Below, one piece after another: positions 1 to 6,105 of a stretch of DNA of 11,006 bases. The stretch is from DAOUKH01 sp034421515 (GTDB lineage Bacteria; Chloroflexota; Dehalococcoidia; SHYB01): contig DAOUKH010000002.1 in NCBI GenBank assembly GCA_034421515.1, positions 1-11,006 of the forward strand, read 5' to 3'. Under the pieces are notes generated by a model that did not search any database, had not been told where the DNA came from, and was given only the letters and a program-made list of their open reading frames with translations. The position numbers and the translations under genes were made by a program. The number at the start of each line of letters is the position of its first letter. Positions within the stretch are counted from its first letter, which is position 1.

Positions 1-35
1 AATCCTCGTTAGCCTTGTCCACCGGACTGCCGCCC

Positions 36-965
36 ATGTACGCCTTTTTCAAGAACGAAATCGTCCCGATCACCGAGGCCAAGCTGCCGATCACCACGCA
101 CGCCTTTCACTACGGCACGGCCTGCTTCGAGGGGATTCGCGGCAACTGGAACGAAGAGCAGCAGCAGCTCTACGTCTTCCGGCCAATCGAGCACTTCCAG
201 CGGCTGATCGCCAGCGCCAAGATCCTGCGGATGGGCGTCCGTTTCTCCCCCGAACAGCTCTGCGACATCATGGATGAGTTGATCCGCAAGAGCGCAATCA
301 AGGACGACCTCTACATACGTCCTGTCGCCTATAAGAGCGCCGAGGTCGTGGCGAATCTGAAGGCGCAGGAGCTCGAAGACGACTTCATGATGTTCGTCAT
401 GCCGTTGGGGAACTACCTCGACCCCAGCAAGGGCATCCACTGCGCCACCTCGTCCTGGCGGCGCATCGACGACATGAGCCTCCCCGCGCGCGGCAAGATC
501 ACCGGCGGCTACGTCAACAGCGTGCTCGCCAAGACCGAGGCGACCGAGAGCGGCTTCGACGAGGCCATCATGCTCAACGCCGACGGCCACGTCTCCGAGG
601 GCTCCGGCGAGAACGTCTTCATCGTCTCCGGCGGCAAGCTCGTCACCCCCGGGCCCCAGGACAACATCCTCCTCGGCATCACCCGCAATACCATCATCGA
701 GCTTGCCCGCGAGGAGCTCGGCATCGAGACCGTGGAGCGGGCTATGGACCGGACGGAGCTCTACCAGGCCGACGAGTGCTTCCTCACCGGCACGGCGGCG
801 CATCTGACGCCGGTCAACCGGATCGACCACCGGCTCGTGGGCGACGGCGAGATCGGCCCGGTGACGAGCGCCCTGCAGGAGCTCTACTTCGACGTCATCC
901 GCGGGCGCAATCCGCGCTACGAGGCGTGGCGCCGCCCCGTCTATCCCGCGGCGGTCAGCGCCTAG
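36..965 (+). CDS. ilvE: Branched-chain amino-acid aminotransferase (PLP class IV)
   Basis: Cytosolic PLP enzyme that transfers the amino group between glutamate and the 2-oxo acids of valine, leucine and isoleucine; it is the last step of their synthesis and the first of their breakdown. Visible family features are the N-terminal THAFHYGTACFEGIRG block, the PLP lysine in GKITGGYVNS (Lys154 from this start, codon 495-497), the SEGSGENVF phosphate-binding block, GITRNTIIELA and the GTAAHLTPV block near the C-terminus. The length (309 aa) is normal. I chose ATG 36 because homologues begin just before the YAFF motif. The frame is open to the left edge with a TTG at 15, so the start could be at 15 or further upstream, and no clear ribosome site decides it. 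A D-amino-acid aminotransferase is a less likely relative. Family is confident; the exact start is not. Confidence 0.93.
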   Translation: MYAFFKNEIVPITEAKLPITTHAFHYGTACFEGIRGNWNEEQQQLYVFRPIEHFQRLIASAKILRMGVRFSPEQLCDIMDELIRKSAIKDDLYIRPVAYKSAEVVANLKAQELEDDFMMFVMPLGNYLDPSKGIHCATSSWRRIDDMSLPARGKITGGYVNSVLAKTEATESGFDEAIMLNADGHVSEGSGENVFIVSGGKLVTPGPQDNILLGITRNTIIELAREELGIETVERAMDRTELYQADECFLTGTAAHLTPVNRIDHRLVGDGEIGPVTSALQELYFDVIRGRNPRYEAWRRPVYPAAVSA

Positions 966-967
966 GC

Positions 968-986
968 GGCCCGGCCGGGGCGGGCC
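968..986 (+). other. Small GC hairpin after ilvE
   Basis: Inverted repeat GGCCCG (968-973) and CGGGCC (981-986) with a 7-base loop, lying just after the ilvE stop and before the next start. No T-run follows, so a classical intrinsic terminator is not supported. In such GC-rich DNA a 6-bp stem can arise by chance. Confidence 0.2.
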
Positions 987-992
987 CTCCCC

Positions 993-1415
993 GTGTTCAG
1001 CCTCGCACTCGACTACTTCCTGCTGGTCGTCTTTGCCACCGTCGGCCTGCTTCAGGTCGCCGCCGCCTTGAGCGGCCTCGACGGGATGCAGCTGCTGGCC
1101 AACCGGCGGGCGGCGGGCATTCTCGGTGCGGCGGTTCTCTGCGGGGCCTTTGTCTGGTTCACCCTCACCGGCGACCCGTCCATCCCCGGCGACATCGGCG
1201 GCGTCGAGGGCAGCGAGCAGTTCGGTCTCTTCTGGGCGGGCCTTGCCGCCGCCGTCGCCGCTACCTACGCCTTGGCCTCAATCGTCCGGCGCGCCGGACG
1301 GGCAGCCTCAGGCATCGCCCCATCGATCGAGGCATTCCGCTCGGGGACGCTGCTCGCCCTGCTGAGGGCCCGCCTCTCCAGAAAGTCCGAGCCGGAGGCC
1401 GACGGCAATGCTTGA
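993..1415 (+). CDS. Hypothetical three-helix membrane protein
   Basis: I do not recognise a family. The 140-aa product has three likely membrane helices at about residues 4-26, 41-58 and 77-97. An acidic, glycine-rich loop (DPSIPGDIGGVEGSEQ, residues 61-76) lies between helices 2 and 3, and a basic, Arg-rich C-terminal tail follows. The start is GTG 993, 27 bases after the ilvE stop. Its last 8 bases overlap the ATG of the PAP2 phosphatase gene in another frame, which indicates translational coupling. GC-rich codon third positions resemble its neighbours. A helper or partner of the phosphatase is a guess from coupling alone. The frame is credible as a gene because it fills the gap exactly and has coherent hydrophobic segments. 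Confidence 0.68.
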   Translation: MFSLALDYFLLVVFATVGLLQVAAALSGLDGMQLLANRRAAGILGAAVLCGAFVWFTLTGDPSIPGDIGGVEGSEQFGLFWAGLAAAVAATYALASIVRRAGRAASGIAPSIEAFRSGTLLALLRARLSRKSEPEADGNA

Positions 1416-1992
1416 CGCCGACCGCGCCCTCTTCGAGATGATCAACGGCCTGGCCGGCCGGTCCAGGGCCCTCGACAACGTCATGGAGATGCTCGTCAGC
1501 GACTTCTTCCTGCCCGTCGTCCTTTCCCTCGCCGCCTTCGTCCTGTGGTTCTACGGACGCGACGCCGCCGAGCGTTACCGGGGCCAGTGGGCCTTCCTCT
1601 ACGCCTCGGTGGGCGTCGGCTTCTCCAACCTCGTCGTCACCATCTTCAACTCCGCCATCGACCGTCCCCGGCCCTTCTTTACCGTCGACGACGTCCACGT
1701 CCTCTTCTACCGCCCCACCGATCCCTCCTTCCCCAGCAACGCCGCCGCCTTCGCCTTCGCTCTTGCCGCCGGGGTCTTCCTCGTGCGGCGACGGTGGGGA
1801 CTTGCCATCGGCTTCGGCGCGCTCCTTTTCGCCTTCGCCCGCGTCTACGCCGGCATGCACTTCCCCCTCGACGTCGTCAGCGGTGCACTCATCGGCATCC
1901 TCACCACCTGGTTCTTCGCCCACCTCCTCAACCAGTTCCGCTTCGTCGTCGACTGGGCCCTCGGCCTCCTCCGCCGCTTCTACCTCGCGTAG
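1408..1992 (+). CDS. PAP2-family membrane phosphatase (undecaprenyl-diphosphatase-like, degenerate motifs)
   Basis: Integral membrane protein of the PAP2 (type 2 phosphatidic acid phosphatase) superfamily. Members remove phosphate from lipid phosphates such as undecaprenyl diphosphate or phosphatidic acid at the outer face of the membrane. The 194-aa length and several hydrophobic helices fit the BcrC/YbjG size class. Motif C3 is well kept as ARVYAGMHFPLD, with Arg145, the nucleophile His151 and Asp155. Motif C1 ends in the usual RPRPF (86-90), but the expected lysine seven residues before Arg88 is Asn81. Motif C2, normally PSGH, reads FPSNAAA, so the expected catalytic histidine is Ala112 (codon 1741-1743). 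It may therefore be weakly active, unusual in mechanism, or inactive. ATG 1408 overlaps the end of the preceding membrane-protein gene by 8 bases. The family is firm; the substrate is unknown. Confidence 0.85.
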   Translation: MLDADRALFEMINGLAGRSRALDNVMEMLVSDFFLPVVLSLAAFVLWFYGRDAAERYRGQWAFLYASVGVGFSNLVVTIFNSAIDRPRPFFTVDDVHVLFYRPTDPSFPSNAAAFAFALAAGVFLVRRRWGLAIGFGALLFAFARVYAGMHFPLDVVSGALIGILTTWFFAHLLNQFRFVVDWALGLLRRFYLA

Positions 1993-2017
1993 GACTCGCC
2001 GCCTCCCGCGCGTTCGG

Positions 2018-2023
2018 TACAAT
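2018..2023 (+). promoter_or_regulatory. Possible -10 box (TACAAT) before the SDR/queG pair
   Basis: TACAAT lies in the 81-base gap between the PAP2 gene and the SDR gene, 50 bases before its ATG. It matches the sigma-70-type consensus TATAAT at five of six positions and stands out as an AT-rich spot in very GC-rich DNA. No convincing -35 box is visible at 16-18 bases upstream. Bases around it (GGTACAATGAGGCC) resemble those around the box at 7943. Confidence 0.4.
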
Positions 2024-2073
2024 GAGGCCCGCGTCGGCCCATCGGCACGCGGCACGGCGCGTCAGGAGTCGCT

Positions 2074-2862
2074 ATGACCGCTTCCACCGATTGGGCGTTG
2101 ATTCTCGGAGCATCGAGTGGCTTCGGCGGCGCCACCGCCAAAGAGCTCGCCAAGTCCGGCTTCGACATCTTCGGCGTTCACCTCGACCGCGGCGCGACCA
2201 TGCCCATGGCCGAGGAGGTCATGGCCTCGATTCGGGGCGAGGGACGCGAGGCCGTCTTCTTCAACGTCAACGCCGCCGACGCCGGGAAGCGGGCCCAGGT
2301 CTTGGACGACATCCACAACCGCCTCGACGGCGGCTCCGTGCGCGTCGTCCTGCACTCCCTGGCCTTCGGCACCCTGCGCCCCTACGTCGCCGACGAGCCG
2401 GGGGGCGACGTCACACAAAAGCAGATCGACATGACGATGGACGTGATGGCAAACAGCCTCGTCTACTGGGTCCAGGGCCTCGTCCGGCGGGGTCTCATCG
2501 GCGAAGGCGGGCGCGTCTTCGCCATGACCAGCGCCGGCGGCACGCGCATCTGGCCCAGCTACGGCCCCGTCTCGGCCGCCAAGGCCGCCATCGAGTCCCA
2601 CATCCGTCAGCTTGCCTGCGAGCTCGCCCCCAAGGGCATCACCGTGAACGCGATTCGGGCCGGCGTCACCGACACGCCCGCCTTGCGCAAGATTCCCGGC
2701 AATGACGAGTTGCTCGACGGCGCGCGGCGCCGCAATCCCAGCGGACGCCTCACCACGCCCGAGGACGTGGCCGCCGCCATCGCCCTCCTCTCCGACCCGC
2801 GCGCCGCTTGGATTACCGGCAACACCATCGGGGTCGACGGTGGCGAGGACATCGTCGGCTGA
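2074..2862 (+). CDS. SDR-family oxidoreductase, enoyl-ACP reductase-like (FabL/FabI type)
   Basis: NAD(P)H-dependent short-chain dehydrogenase/reductase, 262 aa, probably cytosolic. The nucleotide-binding glycine motif GASSGFG is at 12-18. HSLAFG at 94-99 recalls the HSIAF segment of FabI enoyl reductases. The active-site pair is Tyr163 and Lys170, spaced Y-x6-K as in enoyl-ACP reductases, not the Y-x3-K of classical SDRs. The C-terminal part (TDTPALRKIP, then DELLDGARRRNPSGR) strongly recalls Bacillus FabL, and VDGG near the end is the usual SDR ending. It may reduce enoyl-ACP in fatty-acid synthesis; another enoyl or 3-oxoacyl substrate is possible. A good ribosome site (CAGGAG, 6 bases before ATG) fixes the start. 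Its last 23 bases overlap the queG start. Confidence 0.85.
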   Translation: MTASTDWALILGASSGFGGATAKELAKSGFDIFGVHLDRGATMPMAEEVMASIRGEGREAVFFNVNAADAGKRAQVLDDIHNRLDGGSVRVVLHSLAFGTLRPYVADEPGGDVTQKQIDMTMDVMANSLVYWVQGLVRRGLIGEGGRVFAMTSAGGTRIWPSYGPVSAAKAAIESHIRQLACELAPKGITVNAIRAGVTDTPALRKIPGNDELLDGARRRNPSGRLTTPEDVAAAIALLSDPRAAWITGNTIGVDGGEDIVG

Positions 2863-3997
2863 CGCCCGGCGCGCCCTGACCGCACGGGTCAAGTGCGCCG
2901 CCCGGGACGCCGGCTTCGACTTCGTCGGCGTCGCCGCCCCGGACCAGTTCGCCGACGCCGAGCGCGCCGCTCTCGACCGCATCCGCAGCGGCCTGATGGA
3001 CGGCCTCTCCTGGTTCCACGAGGCACGAGTCAGGCGCGGTTCGCGCCCCTCGAAGCTCCTCCCCGGCGTGCGCTCTGTCCTGGCCTTGGGCCTCTCCTAC
3101 CGCACCCCCGACCCCGCGCCGCCCGCCGACGGCGCGCTCCGGGGCCGCGTCTCCCGCTATGCCTGGGGCCGCGACTACCACCGGGTGATGGAACGCCGCG
3201 CCAAGACGCTCGTGACGGCGCTCGAAGCGCTCGGCGGCGGCAAGGCCCGCTTCTACGTCGACTACGGCCCCATGCCCGACCGCGCCGCCGCCCACCGCGC
3301 CGGCATCGGCTGGTTCGGCAAAAACACCAACATCCTGACCAGCGAAGCCGGCTCTTGGCTCTTCCTCGCCGAGGTCCTCACCGATCTCGACCTGGAACCC
3401 GACGAGCCGCTGAAGAAGAATTGCGGAAGCTGCATCGCCTGCATCCCCGCCTGCCCCACCGACGCCATCCCCGCGCCCTACGTAATCGACAACACCCGCT
3501 GCATCTCCTTCCACACCATCGAGAACCGCGGCACGGTCCCGCGGGAGCTGCGCCCCAACTTCGGCGACTGGATCTTCGGCTGCGACGTCTGCCAGGACGT
3601 CTGCCCCGTCAACGACCGCAACGCGGAGACGCCCGGCGACCCGGAGTTTGCCGCCTCCAACGTCGACCGCGCCTACCCCGACCTGTTGGAGCTGCTCGCG
3701 CTGTCGGAGGACGAGTTCGCCCGCCGCTTCCGAGGCACCCCGCTGATGCGCGCAAAACACGAAGGAATGCAGCGGAACGCCTGTGTCGCACTTGGAAACG
3801 CCGGCGACGCACGCGCCGTCCCCGCGCTTAGGCACGCACTGACGGGGCCGAGCGCCCTCGTCCGGGGCCACGCTGCCTGGGCCTTGGGCCGCATCGGCGG
3901 GAATGAAGCAGAGGCGGCCCTTCACGCCGCCCTCCCCACCGAGGCCGACCCCGCCGCCCGCGAGGAAATCGAAGCCGCCCTCGCCCAGATCAGCTAA
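2840..3997 (+). CDS. queG: Epoxyqueuosine reductase QueG
   Basis: Cobalamin- and 4Fe-4S-dependent enzyme of the last step of queuosine synthesis, reducing epoxyqueuosine to queuosine at the wobble base of tRNAs for Asp, Asn, His and Tyr. The 385 aa show RYAWGRDYH (106-114), VDYGPMPDRA with the likely catalytic Asp141, GIGWFGKNTNIL (155-166), a first cluster motif with Cys195, 198, 201 and 205, and second-cluster cysteines 221, 248, 251 and 255. Two HEAT-like repeats (about 311-385) complete the usual tRNA-binding C-terminus. GTG 2840 is the only sensible start: homologues begin about 15 residues before the AARDAGFDFVGVA segment. An ATG at 2702 in the same frame would add a low-quality extension inside the SDR gene. 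The 23-base overlap suggests translational coupling to the SDR gene. Confidence 0.95.
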   Translation: MARTSSADARRALTARVKCAARDAGFDFVGVAAPDQFADAERAALDRIRSGLMDGLSWFHEARVRRGSRPSKLLPGVRSVLALGLSYRTPDPAPPADGALRGRVSRYAWGRDYHRVMERRAKTLVTALEALGGGKARFYVDYGPMPDRAAAHRAGIGWFGKNTNILTSEAGSWLFLAEVLTDLDLEPDEPLKKNCGSCIACIPACPTDAIPAPYVIDNTRCISFHTIENRGTVPRELRPNFGDWIFGCDVCQDVCPVNDRNAETPGDPEFAASNVDRAYPDLLELLALSEDEFARRFRGTPLMRAKHEGMQRNACVALGNAGDARAVPALRHALTGPSALVRGHAAWALGRIGGNEAEAALHAALPTEADPAAREEIEAALAQIS

Positions 3998-4014
3998 GAG
4001 GCGCCCCCGCCCAG

Positions 4015-4047
4015 CGGCGCGCTACACCAGGTTGAAGGAGCGCGCCG
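4015..4047. terminator. Stem-loop between convergent queG and aldolase genes
   Basis: Perfect 9-bp inverted repeat, CGGCGCGCT (4015-4023) and AGCGCGCCG (4039-4047), with a 15-base loop, in the 67-base gap between two converging stop codons. Its location fits a bidirectional transcription stop. There is no T-run on either strand, so it would not be a classical intrinsic terminator; it could only slow polymerase or protect 3' ends. Confidence 0.35.
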
Positions 4048-4064
4048 TGCGCTGCCCAGGAGCG

Positions 4065-5075
4065 TTAGAGCTTGCCTTCGCGGGCCGCGCTCGTCTCACG
4101 GGCGCGGTCGAGGAAGGACTGCTGCGCCGCTGGGACGTTCTCCGCCCTGCCGCCCCACGTCGCCAGCGGCGTAGCCTGGAGGCCACGGCCGTAGGAGAAG
4201 CTGAGCTCCCACGGGAAATCGCGCTCGCCGGCGTTCATCGCGTTCAGGTTCTCCGTCGCCTCCGCGTCCGACTGGCCGCCGGAGAGGAAGACGATCCCGG
4301 GAACGGCGGCGGGCACGGTGCGTTTGAAGCTGCCGATCGTCGTCGCCGCCACCTCGGCGGGCCCTGCCCGGTTGGCGGCGTCCTTGCCCGAAAGCACCAT
4401 GTTCGGCTTCAAAAGCATCCCCTCCAGCGACACTCGCTGCGCCGCCAATTCCGCGAAAACGGCGCGGAGCGTGCGCTCCGTCGCCCAGCGGCACAGCTCG
4501 ATGTCGTGGTCGCCGTCCATCAGTACCTCTGGCTCGACGATGGGGACGAGGCCGGCCTCCTGCGACAGCGCCGCGAAGCGCCCCAGGGCGTGCGCGTTGA
4601 CGCCGATGCAGTAGTCGGACGGGATGTGGTCGCCGATGGCGATGACGCCACGCCATTTGGTGAACTTCGCGCCGAGCTCGGCATACTCGTTCAGGCGGTC
4701 GCGGAGCCCGTCGAGGCCCTCCGTGACCTGCTCGCCGGGGGCGCCGGCCAGCCCCTTCGCACCCATGTCCACCTTGATGCCGGGAATGATGTCCTGGCTC
4801 CTGAGCACGTCGACGAACGCCCGCCCGTCGTCCGCGCTCTGCCGGAGCGTCTCGTCATACAGAATGACGCCGCTGATGTAATCGCCGGCGCCTCCCGCGG
4901 TAAAGAGCAGTTGCCGCCACGCCCTACGGTTGTCCTCCGTCGATTCAACCCCGATCGAGGTGAGGCGCCGTGTGATGGTGCCCGTGCTCTCGTCGGCGGC
5001 CAGGATGCCGCGCTCCGGCGCCACCAGCGCCCGCGCGATCTCCTCCAGCGTCTGCTCCCGCGTCTCTACCGTCAT
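4065..5075 (-). CDS. Class I fructose-bisphosphate aldolase
   Basis: Cytosolic Schiff-base aldolase that joins or splits fructose 1,6-bisphosphate and the two triose phosphates. All class I landmarks are present in 336 aa: GILAADESTGTI (23-34) with Asp28, Lys101 in PGIKVDMG, KFTKWR with Lys140, EPEVL (181-185), LLKPNM with the Schiff-base Lys223, FLSGGQS (263-269) and the SFSYGR phosphate-binding segment (292-297). It resembles the animal/plant-type class I family, not the zinc class II enzymes. The ATG is preceded by GGAG about 10 bases upstream. It is the last gene of a presumed three-gene operon, 25 bases after fructose-1,6-bisphosphatase, with which it forms consecutive gluconeogenic steps. 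Confidence 0.96.
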   Translation of the reverse strand: MTVETREQTLEEIARALVAPERGILAADESTGTITRRLTSIGVESTEDNRRAWRQLLFTAGGAGDYISGVILYDETLRQSADDGRAFVDVLRSQDIIPGIKVDMGAKGLAGAPGEQVTEGLDGLRDRLNEYAELGAKFTKWRGVIAIGDHIPSDYCIGVNAHALGRFAALSQEAGLVPIVEPEVLMDGDHDIELCRWATERTLRAVFAELAAQRVSLEGMLLKPNMVLSGKDAANRAGPAEVAATTIGSFKRTVPAAVPGIVFLSGGQSDAEATENLNAMNAGERDFPWELSFSYGRGLQATPLATWGGRAENVPAAQQSFLDRARETSAAREGKL

Positions 5076-5100
5076 GGTCTCGCTCCGTTATCCAGTGGTC

Positions 5101-6087
5101 TCATCGTGCTTGCAATATCTCTTCGATCCGCTCGACCGCGTCGGCGTTGCCGACGATGAGCGGCGTGCGCTCGTGGACCGCCTCCGGCTGCAGGTCGAGG
5201 ATCCGCTCCGTTCCGTTGCTCGCCTTGCCTCCGGCTTGCTCCGCGACGTACCCCAGCGGCGCGGCCTCGTACACCAGCCGCAGCTTGCCCTTCGGGTTCT
5301 TCGCGTCGCCCGGATAGAGGAAGACACCGCCCTTCAGCAGGTTGCGGTGGAAGTCGGCCACGAGCGAGCCGACGTACCGCGACGAGCGGGTCCGGCGCAG
5401 CTCCGCCACTGCCTCCTGCATCGGCTCCTCCCAGCGGTTGAAGTTACCCTCGTTGACGCTGTAGTAGAGCCACGCGCTCGGAATCTTGATCGTGGGATGC
5501 GTCAGACGGAAGGTCTGGTCGGCAGGGTCGAGCGTGAAGCCGCGCACCGTGCCCGGCGTCGCCGCGACCAGCACCGCGCTTGGCCCGTAGACCACGTACA
5601 CCGCCGCAGCCTGCTCCCGGCCCCGCCGCAGCACCGAGGCGCCCGCGGCCGGCTCGCCCTCGCCGCGCCGATAGAGACCAAAGATCGACCCGGTGCTTAC
5701 CGCGACGTCGATGTTCGAGGAGCCGTCCATGGGGTCGCAGACCGCGATGTACCGGTGGGCGTCGGAGTCGCCGAGCTCCTGCGGCACGTCCAGCTCCTCG
5801 CTGCCGAGGACGGCCACGGTGCCGCTCGCCGTCAGCTGCTCGATGAAGCGGCGCATGCTGATCTCGTCGAGCTTCTCGACGTCCTCGCCCTGGATATTGA
5901 CCTTGCCGGTCTTCCCCAGCGCGCCGTCGAGCGCAGCCCGGGCAACGTCGGACGCGATCTCCACGCAGGCGGCCGCGATACCGTCGATTGCAGCCTGAAG
6001 CCCCGGCTCGCCGTCGAGGTCGGCGGCCAGCGCCTCCTCCAGGCTGATGCCGGGCTGAAGGCTCACCCTTTCTGACGTTGACGTCAT
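5101..6087 (-). CDS. fbp: Class I fructose-1,6-bisphosphatase
   Basis: Cytosolic enzyme that hydrolyses fructose 1,6-bisphosphate to fructose 6-phosphate and phosphate, the committed step of gluconeogenesis (or of a Calvin-type cycle). The 328 aa contain NIQGEDVEKLD (64-74), the metal-site GSEE (95-98), the DPMDGSSNID metal/phosphate motif (118-127; Met replaces the usual Leu), YSVNEGN (209-215), GSLVADFHR (240-248) and YEAAPLGYVAEQAGG (273-287), all in class I order. ATG 6087 has a GAGGA ribosome site 5 bases upstream. It starts 18 bases after the mutase stop and ends 25 bases before the aldolase start, so co-transcription is likely. Sedoheptulose-1,7-bisphosphatase activity cannot be excluded, but no Calvin-cycle gene is visible. 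Confidence 0.96.
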   Translation of the reverse strand: MTSTSERVSLQPGISLEEALAADLDGEPGLQAAIDGIAAACVEIASDVARAALDGALGKTGKVNIQGEDVEKLDEISMRRFIEQLTASGTVAVLGSEELDVPQELGDSDAHRYIAVCDPMDGSSNIDVAVSTGSIFGLYRRGEGEPAAGASVLRRGREQAAAVYVVYGPSAVLVAATPGTVRGFTLDPADQTFRLTHPTIKIPSAWLYYSVNEGNFNRWEEPMQEAVAELRRTRSSRYVGSLVADFHRNLLKGGVFLYPGDAKNPKGKLRLVYEAAPLGYVAEQAGGKASNGTERILDLQPEAVHERTPLIVGNADAVERIEEILQAR

Positions 6088-6105
6088 TGCGTTCCTCGAG
6101 GGTCG

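Noticed and set aside
968..986. Intrinsic terminator after ilvE
   Set aside because: A 6-bp GC stem without a T-run; kept only as a low-confidence hairpin.
1261..2055. 264-codon minus-strand frame opposite the PAP2 gene
   Set aside because: Glu/Gly/Val-rich low-complexity product typical of an antisense frame; the plus strand has real PAP2 motifs.
2813..3925. 370-codon minus-strand frame opposite queG
   Set aside because: Shadow of queG, whose iron-sulfur cysteine motifs are unmistakable on the plus strand.
3903..5159. 418-codon plus-strand frame opposite the aldolase
   Set aside because: Shadow of the aldolase gene; low-complexity Arg/Ala composition, no ribosome site, and it overlaps the queG end.
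4930..6075. 381-codon plus-strand frame opposite fructose-1,6-bisphosphatase
   Set aside because: Antisense shadow; no motif and composition typical of the reverse of a GC-rich gene.
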